Below are positions 1-6,450 of a stretch of DNA of 6,450 nt, in pieces (the stretch's first letter is position 1; each line of letters starts with the position of its first letter). Source of the DNA: JBFLVQ01 sp040758525. GTDB lineage: Bacteria > Acidobacteriota > Blastocatellia > Chloracidobacteriales > JADJPF01. The stretch spans positions 1 to 6,450 of the forward strand of contig JBFLVQ010000562.1 of NCBI GenBank assembly GCA_040758525.1. Direction: 5' to 3'. The notes under the pieces were generated by a model that saw only the letters and a list, made by a program, of their open reading frames with translations, was not told where the DNA came from and did no database searches. Made by a program: the position numbers and the translations under genes.

Positions 1-151
1 TACTTCTTATCAATGCTGTTATATCCACATTACCATTGAGTCGTAATCCTGTTGCGATATTGTATGCTCCGCTTCCTGGTCCTAGCTGTTCTATCACCCA
101 TAATCGCTGCTGTGCATATGAGAGTGGTAGTCTTCTATCGCGTGAGACAGG
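1..151 (-). other. NRPS condensation (C) domain, N-terminal fragment
   Basis: From about residue 1533 the protein reads SRDRRLPLSYAQQRLW, which is core C1 (SxAQxRLW), followed by EQLGPGSGAYNIA and the start of the next strand. Only about 50 of the usual 430-450 residues are in the window; the HHxxxDG catalytic motif lies beyond base 1. The domain would join the ACP-bound acyl chain to the amino group of the next aminoacyl-PCP. The sequence resembles C domains that use L-configured or acyl donors, but subtype cannot be settled from this fragment. Confidence 0.5.
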
Positions 152-3100
152 AGTAATATTTGATGTTAGAGAGAGCTGTTTTGTCGATAATAAGGGTGAT
201 ATTTTTTCAGCTAATTCTGCCACTGTAGATGCTTCAAAATATTTTCGCAGTGGCAATTCTACTTGGAATATCTTATGTATTCGGGAAATAACTTGTGTAG
301 CAAGTAAGGAATTTCCACCCAACTCAAAAAAGTTATCGTTAATACCTATCTGCTCGATACCAAGCAATTCTTGCCACAGGTTAGCTATAGTCTGTTCTAA
401 CTCATTTCTAGAGGCTAGATATATTGTATCCAGTACAGGCCGCGAATGGAGTGTAGGAAGTGTGGAGTTTTTCTCGATAGATTCCTTTTCAGTTAAGGTG
501 TTACGTCTAATCCATAGATTGTGCCTAGCAAAAAGATCGCCAGTTGATACCACTATTTGACCTGTAGGAGCTGCTGCTATCACCCGTTCGAACGCATCCA
601 GACTCTCTTCAACCGTCATTGAATACTGCTCTATGCTGGTATGTAATGCTCTAGATGGTTTTGCTTCGTCTGGCGGTAACCAACCATCCCAATTCGCACT
701 TATCCAAGGTATACCACCGGTCTTGCTGATATTGATGGCGAAAGCATCCATAAAAAGATTCGCCGCAGAATAGACAGTAAATCCTATGCCTCCTAGGATG
801 GCAGCATTAGAAGAAAATAATAGACAAAAGTCGATTTCTCTACCACGTAATACTCTCTCCAACACATACAGACCATATACTTTGGGACGGAATTGTGCTT
901 CACAAGCCTGATAATTGACCTCTGGGATCAAACTAGAGATCGAACTATCTTTTGTCACAGCAGCATGCAATACACCATTAAGTTGACCGAAGTGTTGATA
1001 AGCCTGAGCTATTGCTAAACTCATCTGCTCTTCAATGGCTACATCAGCGCTGATTACCAACACTTCTGCTCCTAACTTCTCTAGCCTCTGCAGTCTCTCT
1101 ATTTTGCGATTGATGCGATTCTGCTCATTATGATCAAACAACCATTGCTGCCACTCTTCTCTGGGTGGAAGTTTTGATCGACCTATCAATACGAGTCTGG
1201 ATTGATAGGTCTTTGCTAGATGCTCTGCAATTAAGAACCCAACATCTCCTAAACCACCCGTGATTAGATACACACCACGCATTCGCAACTCTATTACTGG
1301 TTGAGCATCGTGTGTTATTGACACGGGCTCGAAGGTCTGCACCCAACGTTGATTTCCTCGGTAAGCAACAACTGGATCAAATGTTTTGGTACAAATCTCG
1401 TTGATAAGGTGATCTATCAACCTTATACTCTGGCTGGTTGCTATATCAGAAAAAATTATATCAATAGTGCGACATATTATATTTTGATATTCTTGTGGAA
1501 TAACTTTACAGGGACCCAGTAGGGTTGTCTTTTCTGGACAGATGGAGCCTTCCCAGCCAAAAAGATCATTAGAGATAATTTCAAGCTGAATCTCATCTGT
1601 GGTTGCTTGCTTAGCCAATGCCTGAACAAGAAAGAGCAGACTATAACAACCTAGCTGCTGGCATTTGTAAAAAAAATCTTCTCTCTGGGTGATCTCCTCA
1701 GATGGAAAGAGAGTCCAACAATGGATTATCTTGTGTGGTTGCTTACCAGATTTGGAAAGTTCTCTCAATATCGCATAGTAATCCTCAGGCTGTTGGGGAT
1801 TAATGGTATAAATGCCCTCGTAATTGTAGCTAAACTGTGTGCCGATCTTTACCATCACGACTTGTTGTCCTTCTTGTTCCAAACGAGTAGCCAACTTAGC
1901 AGCAAACTCTGATCCATCAAGAAAGATCAACCAATTAGATCGTTGATCTAAAGTGCCCGGTCTGATAGGTCGGAGTGGCAGGGTCAGTTTCCGGGAAGGT
2001 ATGTAGAACCACTCTGTAATATTGTCCTTTTTCCGCAAGGATGTGATACCACCTCTGGTTGCAGATGTATGTCGCTGTCTCTCGATCCAATAATGTTGAC
2101 GCTCAAATGGGTAGGTGGGCAATGATAAACGACAACAGTTATTGTTAGCTTGATATTTTGACCAATTAACTGGTGCGCCAGCAAGCCAAAGTTTTCCTAG
2201 TGTAGTATGGAGAAATTCGCTCTCCGATTGTTTATCGTGTGTATGGGGTAGCGAGGAAAAGATTACCTGTTCTCTATCTGTTTGTAGCTTTGCTAGCGAA
2301 CTTAATGTCTGTCCGGGACCGACTTCTAATAAGATTATATCCTTCTCTTTTAATAATTCTTGAATACCTTCGGCAAAGCGTACCGTTTCACGCAAGTGTC
2401 GCACCCAATAGTTGCTATCAGTGACCTGCGATTCACTAATCCAGCTACCTGTTAAGTTAGAGATATAAGGGATCTGAGGAGATGCTAAGTTGATTGCCTT
2501 TACTTGTTCATTAAAGCGATCCAAGATTGGTTCTACCATTTGGGAATGGAAGGCATGGGAAGTAATCAGCGGACGACATTCGATCCCTTGTTTAATGAGT
2601 TGATACTCTAATTGCCTAACACTATCGGTAACACCAGAAACTACACAAAGTGTCGGACCATTGACAGCAGCCAATGAGAGATTATCGTTTAAAGCATGTT
2701 GCAAATCTGTCTCAGATAACGGCACTGCGAGCATATCACCAGGTGGCAGGTCTTGCATTAATCTCCCTCGCAATGCCACCAATTTTAATGCATCCTCAAG
2801 TGAAAAGACGCCCGCCAAACAGGCCGCTACATATTCACCGATACTGTGACCGATCATTGCATATGGCTTAATACCCCATTGCATCCATAATTTTGCTAAA
2901 GCATACTCGATCACAAAAAGGGCTGGTTGGGTAATAGATGTTTGGTTAAGACATGTCTTAATATATTTATAGTCCTCTTCGCTAGCATTGATTGGATAGA
3001 GCAGCGTGCGTAGATCGAGTTTTAAATAATGCTCAAGATATTGAGAACAGAAATCGATCTGATCTCGAAAGATTGGTTCTGTTTGGTAAAGCTCCTGCCC

Positions 3101-4747
3101 CATATTCACATATTGCGAGCCTTGTCCAGTAAACATAAAGACTACGGGTCGATCAGTCGTCTCTTGCACTCTACTAAAGAACTTGTTAGTTGTCTTACCG
3201 ACCAATGTGCTTACGGCTTCCTCAACATTATGACAGATCAACATACATCTATGACTGAATGGTTTGCGACCTACCTGCAATGTATAAGCAACATTTGCAA
3301 TCTCCAGTTGAGGATGCTCGTTCAAATGCGTAGCTAGATTGGCAATAGCCTTATCTAGTGCCGACCTGGTCTTAGCAGAAAGCACTAGAATATGAACCGG
3401 CTTCCATTGTCTGTTCTCTTTGGTAGGAATAAATTCTTCTAGTACAACGTGAGCATTGGTGCCCCCCATGCCAAATGAGCTAACCCCAGCGCGACGGGGA
3501 GTGTTCCCTATAGACCAATCTGATAATCTCGTGTTGACATAGAATGGACTGTTGGCAAAATCGATTTGGGGATTTGCTTCGGTAAAGTTCAAGCTTGGCG
3601 GTATCTGTTTGTGATAAAGCATTAGCACCGCCTTGATTAACCCTGTAATACCAGCAGCAGCATCAAGATGTCCAACATTTGTCTTCACTGCTCCCAATGC
3701 ACAAAAACCACATGCATCAGTGCTGGCACGGAACGCTTGGGTCAATGCTGCAATTTCGATTGGATCTCCTAATGGAGTACCGGTACCATGAGTCTCTATA
3801 TATGTGATAGTATTAGCATCCACTCTAGCCATAGCTTGAGCCTCGCTAATCACTTCTGCCTGACCATCAATACTTGGTGCTGTATAGCCTACTTTCACAG
3901 CGCCATCATTATTTACTGCAGAACCCTTAATAACAGCATAAATATGATCTTTATCATCAATAGCATCTACCAATCGCTTTAGTACTACAATCCCTAAACC
4001 ATTACCGGCAACTGTTCCTTTTGCTTTAGCATCAAAAGCACGGCAATGCCCATCTGGAGAGTAGATCCCACCATCTTGATAGAGGTAGCCAGTCTTCTGA
4101 TTAGCTGCTATAGAAACTCCACCCACCAATGCCATATCACATTCACCATTGAGCAGACTCTGACAGGCGAGATGAACAGTTACCAGTGAGGTAGAACAGG
4201 AGGTTTGTATATTAACACTAGGGCCTTTCAGATTAAATTTGTAAGAGACCCGTGTAGCTAAAAAATCTTTGTCATTTGATAGAATAGCCTGGAAAGGACC
4301 GACTAATTGTATGATGTCGGGATTTGAATAGAGATTGAAGAGATAACTACTAATGCTTATACCAGCATAGACGCCTATGCGACCCTTAAAGGTCTCAGCA
4401 TTATAACCAGCATCTTCTAATGCTTCCCAAGCGCATTCAAGAAAGAGGCGTTGTTGAGGATCGAGAATCTGTGCTTCTCTAGGATTGAAACCAAAAAATC
4501 CTGCATCAAATAGATCAATATTTTCCAGTGCGCCATTAGCTTTAACATAATTAGGATGTTTTAATAGATTTGTACTTATGCCAGCAGATACTAACTCTTG
4601 TTCAGAAAAGAATGAGATCGCTTCTACCCCATTACACAAATTTTGCCAAAACTCAGTGATGTTATTAGCTTTCGGAAACCGACCAGCCAATCCTATAATA
4701 GCAATCTCCAACTCACTATGCTGATCAAGTGGATATGATTCATTCAT
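1..4747 (-). CDS. Hybrid polyketide synthase-NRPS (KS-AT-KR-ACP-C...), 3' end outside window
   Basis: The frame opens at ATG 4747-4745 behind a strong AGGAGG and has no stop through base 1, giving 1,582 codons plus one base. Domains in order by residue: KS about 12-438 (C184, H320, H360), AT about 534-832 (S635, H731), post-AT linker with LPTYPFERQHYW 876-887, KR with its structural half about 912-1360, ACP about 1444-1518 (S1480), and the start of an NRPS C domain from about 1533. It should take the acyl chain from the upstream NRPS carrier, add a malonyl-derived C2 unit, reduce the beta-ketone to a hydroxyl, and offer the product to the fused C domain for amide bond formation. No DH, ER, methyltransferase or thioesterase is visible. 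All catalytic residues I checked are present, with no frameshift or internal stop, so the gene looks functional. It is cytoplasmic, with no signal peptide or membrane segment. The protein must continue at least through a full C domain. Confidence 0.5.
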   Translation of the reverse strand, partial: MNESYPLDQHSELEIAIIGLAGRFPKANNITEFWQNLCNGVEAISFFSEQELVSAGISTNLLKHPNYVKANGALENIDLFDAGFFGFNPREAQILDPQQRLFLECAWEALEDAGYNAETFKGRIGVYAGISISSYLFNLYSNPDIIQLVGPFQAILSNDKDFLATRVSYKFNLKGPSVNIQTSCSTSLVTVHLACQSLLNGECDMALVGGVSIAANQKTGYLYQDGGIYSPDGHCRAFDAKAKGTVAGNGLGIVVLKRLVDAIDDKDHIYAVIKGSAVNNDGAVKVGYTAPSIDGQAEVISEAQAMARVDANTITYIETHGTGTPLGDPIEIAALTQAFRASTDACGFCALGAVKTNVGHLDAAAGITGLIKAVLMLYHKQIPPSLNFTEANPQIDFANSPFYVNTRLSDWSIGNTPRRAGVSSFGMGGTNAHVVLEEFIPTKENRQWKPVHILVLSAKTRSALDKAIANLATHLNEHPQLEIANVAYTLQVGRKPFSHRCMLICHNVEEAVSTLVGKTTNKFFSRVQETTDRPVVFMFTGQGSQYVNMGQELYQTEPIFRDQIDFCSQYLEHYLKLDLRTLLYPINASEEDYKYIKTCLNQTSITQPALFVIEYALAKLWMQWGIKPYAMIGHSIGEYVAACLAGVFSLEDALKLVALRGRLMQDLPPGDMLAVPLSETDLQHALNDNLSLAAVNGPTLCVVSGVTDSVRQLEYQLIKQGIECRPLITSHAFHSQMVEPILDRFNEQVKAINLASPQIPYISNLTGSWISESQVTDSNYWVRHLRETVRFAEGIQELLKEKDIILLEVGPGQTLSSLAKLQTDREQVIFSSLPHTHDKQSESEFLHTTLGKLWLAGAPVNWSKYQANNNCCRLSLPTYPFERQHYWIERQRHTSATRGGITSLRKKDNITEWFYIPSRKLTLPLRPIRPGTLDQRSNWLIFLDGSEFAAKLATRLEQEGQQVVMVKIGTQFSYNYEGIYTINPQQPEDYYAILRELSKSGKQPHKIIHCWTLFPSEEITQREDFFYKCQQLGCYSLLFLVQALAKQATTDEIQLEIISNDLFGWEGSICPEKTTLLGPCKVIPQEYQNIICRTIDIIFSDIATSQSIRLIDHLINEICTKTFDPVVAYRGNQRWVQTFEPVSITHDAQPVIELRMRGVYLITGGLGDVGFLIAEHLAKTYQSRLVLIGRSKLPPREEWQQWLFDHNEQNRINRKIERLQRLEKLGAEVLVISADVAIEEQMSLAIAQAYQHFGQLNGVLHAAVTKDSSISSLIPEVNYQACEAQFRPKVYGLYVLERVLRGREIDFCLLFSSNAAILGGIGFTVYSAANLFMDAFAINISKTGGIPWISANWDGWLPPDEAKPSRALHTSIEQYSMTVEESLDAFERVIAAAPTGQIVVSTGDLFARHNLWIRRNTLTEKESIEKNSTLPTLHSRPVLDTIYLASRNELEQTIANLWQELLGIEQIGINDNFFELGGNSLLATQVISRIHKIFQVELPLRKYFEASTVAELAEKISPLLSTKQLSLTSNITPVSRDRRLPLSYAQQRLWVIEQLGPGSGAYNIATGLRLNGNVDITALIRS
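194..418 (-). other. Acyl carrier protein (ACP) with PCP-like core motif
   Basis: Residues about 1444-1518 form a carrier domain, with core NDNFFELGGNSLLATQ and S1480 as the predicted phosphopantetheine site. It sits between the KR and the C domain, so it holds the extended and reduced chain. The motif LGGNSL looks more like a PCP than the LGxDSL of typical PKS ACPs. This is often the case for carriers that feed a downstream C domain. Confidence 0.5.
668..2014 (-). other. Ketoreductase (KR) domain with structural (pseudo-KR) half
   Basis: The structural subdomain begins near FYIPSRK (914-920). The catalytic SDR half follows from about residue 1157, with the NADPH-binding TGxxGxxG motif TGGLGDVG at 1163-1170. 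The catalytic residues are present: K1289, S1313, Y1326 and N1330, with the usual 13-residue S-to-Y and 4-residue Y-to-N spacing. The domain should reduce the beta-ketone to a hydroxyl. The segment normally carrying the B-type LDD motif reads T-K-D-S (1265-1268), and the A-type Trp near 1318 is replaced by Leu, so hydroxyl stereochemistry cannot be read from the simple motif rules. A charged insertion (about 1195-1222, EEWQQWL...KIERLQ) after the cofactor-binding strands is seen in many hybrid-cluster KRs. Confidence 0.5.
2252..3148 (-). other. Acyltransferase (AT) domain, malonyl-CoA type
   Basis: Residues about 534-832 start with PVVFMFTGQGSQY. The nucleophile is S635 in GHSIGEYVAAC. The conserved Arg is R660 in VALRGRLMQ, and the catalytic His is H731 in SHAFHSQMVEP. 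The HAFH motif (731-734) is the classical mark of malonyl-CoA selectivity, whereas methylmalonyl ATs usually have YASH. The domain therefore loads an unbranched C2 extender on the ACP of the same module, making this a cis-AT system. The domain is complete and is followed by the standard post-AT linker. Confidence 0.5.
3434..4714 (-). other. Ketosynthase (KS) domain, complete catalytic triad
   Basis: Residues about 12-438 begin with ELEIAIIGLAGRFP and end with VSSFGMGGTNAHVVLEE, both hallmark KS sequences. The active-site Cys is C184 in NIQTSCSTSL. The two His are H320 in ETHGTGTPLGDP and H360 in VKTNVGH. The KS performs decarboxylative Claisen condensation between the incoming thioester and malonyl-ACP. 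The active-site loop reads CSTSL rather than the CSSSL usual in plain modular PKS. From memory, that variant is common in KS domains that accept chains from an NRPS carrier, which fits the upstream PCP. Confidence 0.5.
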
Positions 4748-4753
4748 ATTCAA

Positions 4754-4759
4754 CCTCCT
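4754..4759 (-). promoter_or_regulatory. Ribosome binding site of the PKS gene, overlapping the NRPS stop codon
   Basis: The minus strand reads TAGGAGGTTGAATATG here. A perfect AGGAGG lies 6 bases before the ATG at 4747-4745, and it shares bases with the TAG stop of the NRPS gene (4760-4758). The site fixes the PKS start. It also means ribosomes finishing the NRPS stop on top of the next gene's ribosome binding site, the arrangement expected for translational coupling. A second ATG at 4743-4741 is out of frame and is not the start. Confidence 0.5.
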
Positions 4760-6450
4760 ACAGCTTTTTTCTTGCAATATTGCTTTGTCTAAGTTGACGG
4801 TGTTTTTTTATTGACTCAATACGAGTCTCAGCACGTGTTGATCCTTGCAGCGCAGCAGCCGGCCTTTCAGTCTGTGGCAAATTGAGATGCTTAACCAGTA
4901 AGCTGATGGTTGGATATTTGAAAAGATCTATCATTGATATGTTGGTACTAAAAACCTTACGTATTTTGTCATGAACTTGCGCCATAAGTAGAGAATGGCC
5001 ACCTAGATCAAAGAAATTATCGCATATACCAATATTTCTTATTTTCAGTACCTCTTGCCAGATAGTAACGAGTCGCTGTTCTACATCGTTTCGAGGTGGC
5101 AAGTAGCCAGCCTCTACCTGTGAGGATAGATTCTCTGGCATTGGTAATGTTTTACGATCTAGTTTGCCATTGGCTGTGAGTGGTAACTTCTCCATCATCA
5201 CATATGCTGATGGTATCATATACTCCGGTAGCTTGTGCTTTAACTGTTCTCGCACTAATGTAGTAGCAATGGCTTTACCATCTATACTCACTAGATAGGC
5301 TACCAATCGTCTATCTCCTGGTACATCCTCTCGCACTATCACTACTGCTTCTCTAACTTCAGCACACTCACTGAGTGCAGCCTCTACTTCACCAAGTTCT
5401 ATACGAAAGCCTCTTACTTTTATTTGATTATCAATTCGCCCAATAAACTCGATATTGCCATCAGCTCGGTATCTGGCTAGATCTCCAGTGCGATAGAGTC
5501 TTGCTCCTGCTTCACCACTGTATGGATTGGGAAGGAACTTCTCTGCTGTCAAATCTGCTCTATTGAGGTATCCTCTCGCTAGTCCGACTCCACCAATAAA
5601 TAATTCTCCTGGTATACCAACAGGAATCTGTTGTATTGCCTGATCCAAAATGTATATCTGCACATTTGCTATTGGTCTGCCAATGGGTGGCTTACTATCA
5701 GTATCTTTGCACTCATAGATGGTACTGCAAACAGTTCCTTCAGTTGGTCCATAGGCATTAAAGAACTTGCGTCCTTTGTTCCAACGCATCAACAGCTCAG
5801 AAGAACAAATCTCTCCTGCCGAGATCAATGAGTGCAAGCCAGGCAGTTCTACTGACTCCAAATTAGCCAATACTGAAGGGGGTAATGTGACAATGGTAAT
5901 GGCTTGTGTACGCAACAGTTCAATTAGTTCAAATCCAATTAGCTTACCTTTAGTGCTCAAATAGATCGTTGCACCTGAATGCCAAGCAATAATTATTTCT
6001 GAAAGACAAGCATCAAAACTGAAGGAAGCAAATTGCAAGATGCGATCATCAGGTTTAACCTCGAAGGCTTCTACTTGTGCTTCGGCAAGATTGCAGACAC
6101 TACGATGTTGGATCATTACTCCCTTTGGTTTGCCTGTTGAGCCAGAAGTGTAGATAACACTAGCAAGGTTTTCAGAATTGACATTACTGTTCAGATTAGC
6201 ACAGCTCTGCTGTGCGACTAGCAACCAATCTTTGTCTAAACAGATTAATGGCACCCCCACAGACGTTGATTGCACCATTAATCGCTCTTGCGTGAGTAGC
6301 ACAGCAATATTGGCATCTTCGATCATAAATGCCAGTCGTTCTCTAGGATAGTTAGGATCAAGGGGCAGATAAGCACCACCAGCTTTCAATATCCCTAATA
6401 CGGCTATCACCATCTCAATACAACGCTCCAGACAGACTCCTACCACCACT
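4758..6450 (-). CDS. Nonribosomal peptide synthetase, C-terminal part (A-PCP-tail), 5' end outside window
   Basis: This is the 3' end of an NRPS gene: 563 full codons ending in TAG at 4760-4758. The gene enters from beyond base 6450. The first in-frame codon is GTG, but it lies inside the A domain just before core A2 (LKAGGAYLPLDP, residues 21-32), so it is not the true start. The enzyme would activate an amino acid as aminoacyl-AMP and load it on its own PCP in the cytoplasm. Residues (counted from base 6449): A3 YTSGSTGKPKG 100-110, A4 FDA 145-147, A5 NAYGPTEG 231-238, A6 GELFIGG 281-287, A7 YRTGDLARY 319-327, A8 GRID...KVRGFRIELGE 337-353, A10 NGKLDRKTL 427-435 with catalytic K429, and PCP DLGGHSL 481-487 with S486. 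There is no methyltransferase insertion between A8 and A9, no epimerase and no thioesterase, so the residue should be passed on unmethylated and without epimerisation. The next gene starts 10 bases later, evidently in the same operon. Confidence 0.5.
   Translation of the reverse strand, partial: VVVGVCLERCIEMVIAVLGILKAGGAYLPLDPNYPRERLAFMIEDANIAVLLTQERLMVQSTSVGVPLICLDKDWLLVAQQSCANLNSNVNSENLASVIYTSGSTGKPKGVMIQHRSVCNLAEAQVEAFEVKPDDRILQFASFSFDACLSEIIIAWHSGATIYLSTKGKLIGFELIELLRTQAITIVTLPPSVLANLESVELPGLHSLISAGEICSSELLMRWNKGRKFFNAYGPTEGTVCSTIYECKDTDSKPPIGRPIANVQIYILDQAIQQIPVGIPGELFIGGVGLARGYLNRADLTAEKFLPNPYSGEAGARLYRTGDLARYRADGNIEFIGRIDNQIKVRGFRIELGEVEAALSECAEVREAVVIVREDVPGDRRLVAYLVSIDGKAIATTLVREQLKHKLPEYMIPSAYVMMEKLPLTANGKLDRKTLPMPENLSSQVEAGYLPPRNDVEQRLVTIWQEVLKIRNIGICDNFFDLGGHSLLMAQVHDKIRKVFSTNISMIDLFKYPTISLLVKHLNLPQTERPAAALQGSTRAETRIESIKKHRQLRQSNIARKKL
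4761..4880 (-). other. Basic C-terminal tail of the NRPS, possible docking element
   Basis: About 40 residues (524-563) follow the PCP. The first part is Pro/Ala-rich and flexible (ERPAAALQGS). The last 25 or so residues are strongly basic and likely helical, with R539, R543, K548, K549, R551, R554, R560, K561 and K562 against E541 and E545. A basic, Gln/Arg-rich tail after a terminal carrier domain is a recurrent feature where an NRPS passes its chain to a separate KS-containing protein. The partner's N terminus before the KS carries acidic residues E3, D8, E12 and E14, so a charge-based contact is plausible. The docking role is inferred from position and composition only. Confidence 0.5.
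4884..5093 (-). other. Peptidyl carrier protein (PCP/T) domain
   Basis: Residues about 453-522 form a carrier domain that starts at the usual PPRNDVEQRLVTIWQEVL helix. The core motif is DNFFDLGGHSL, and S486 is the predicted 4'-phosphopantetheine attachment site. GGHSL is the standard PCP form seen after an A domain. As the last catalytic domain of the protein, it must hand its aminoacyl or peptidyl thioester to another polypeptide, and the KS encoded by the next gene is the obvious acceptor. Confidence 0.5.
5139..6449 (-). other. Adenylation (A) domain, N-terminal edge missing; aromatic-type pocket code
   Basis: The domain spans residues 1-437 of the visible NRPS fragment and contains cores A2 to A10, all intact. 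Aligning by eye with GrsA PheA gives these pocket residues: D146, A147, S150, T188, I209, A211, A232, V240, C241 and K429, equivalent to GrsA positions 235, 236, 239, 278, 299, 301, 322, 330, 331 and 517. The code D-A-S-T-I-A-A-V-C-K differs from the GrsA phenylalanine code (DAWTIAAICK) at two places: Ser for Trp239 and Val for Ile330. The 21-residue spacing between positions 278 and 299 matches GrsA exactly, which supports the register. An aromatic amino acid, Tyr or Phe, is the inferred substrate. The smaller Ser239 would leave room for a ring substituent, so Tyr is my slight preference. Confidence 0.5.

Noticed and set aside
36..560. Plus-strand open frame of 174 codons and other plus-strand frames of 60-102 codons (for example 3029-3337)
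   Set aside because: All lie opposite the continuous PKS or NRPS frames, which have conserved motifs throughout. The plus-strand translations show no recognisable domain and no ribosome binding site of note.
1134..1346. Minus-strand 70-codon frame, and another at 1984-2184
   Set aside because: They are out-of-frame shadows inside the KR and post-AT regions of the PKS gene, whose own frame is open across them.
668..2014. Hidden dehydratase or methyltransferase between AT and KR
   Set aside because: The ~320 residues between the post-AT linker and the NADPH motif begin with FYIPSRK and fit the KR structural half. I see neither a DH HxxxGxxxxP motif nor a SAM-binding GxGxG motif there.
4748..4757. 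Promoter or terminator between the two genes
   Set aside because: The gap is only 10 bases and is filled by the ribosome binding site and spacer.
6447..6449. GTG at the window edge as the start codon of the NRPS gene
   Set aside because: It lies within the A domain just before core A2, and about 40-50 residues of the domain's N terminus plus any upstream modules would be missing. The gene clearly continues beyond base 6450.
1..6450. Assignment to a named known cluster or gene symbol
   Set aside because: The domain motifs are generic to hybrid NRPS/PKS systems. Without a database search, no specific pathway can be supported.

Overview
The window lies wholly inside a modular natural-product assembly line encoded on the minus strand. 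Two very large genes, both cut by the window edges, run from high to low coordinates. The upstream gene (minus strand, 6450 to 4758) is the 3' end of a nonribosomal peptide synthetase (NRPS): most of an adenylation (A) domain, a peptidyl carrier protein (PCP) and a short basic C-terminal tail. Ten bases later a second gene starts at 4747 and stays open to base 1. Its 1,582 visible codons encode one polyketide synthase (PKS) module, KS-AT-KR-ACP, followed directly by the first ~50 residues of an NRPS condensation (C) domain, so it is a hybrid PKS-NRPS. There is no intergenic space beyond the 10 bases and no RNA gene, mobile element, CRISPR array, promoter or terminator that I can support.

Read colinearly, an amino acid loaded on the upstream PCP (binding-pocket code read here as D-A-S-T-I-A-A-V-C-K, pointing to an aromatic residue such as Tyr or Phe) is passed across a protein-protein junction to the KS. 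It is extended by one malonyl unit, its beta-keto group is reduced by the KR and left as a hydroxyl (no DH or ER), and it is then condensed with another amino acid by the downstream C domain. The expected fragment is a gamma-amino-beta-hydroxy acid of the statine type inside a peptide. This is inference from domain order; the final product cannot be told from the window.

Organism: certainly bacterial. The genes are AT-rich by eye, with common ATA, AGA, CTA and TTA codons, and have a classical Shine-Dalgarno sequence. Protein motifs resemble hybrid NRPS/PKS systems of cyanobacteria, myxobacteria and other large-genome or symbiotic bacteria, but I cannot name a genus. The architecture itself is a known type; any novelty would lie in the compound and in the neighbouring modules outside this window.

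[Form note: the original answer gave no feature confidences; the 0.5 values are placeholders required by the schema, not estimates.]
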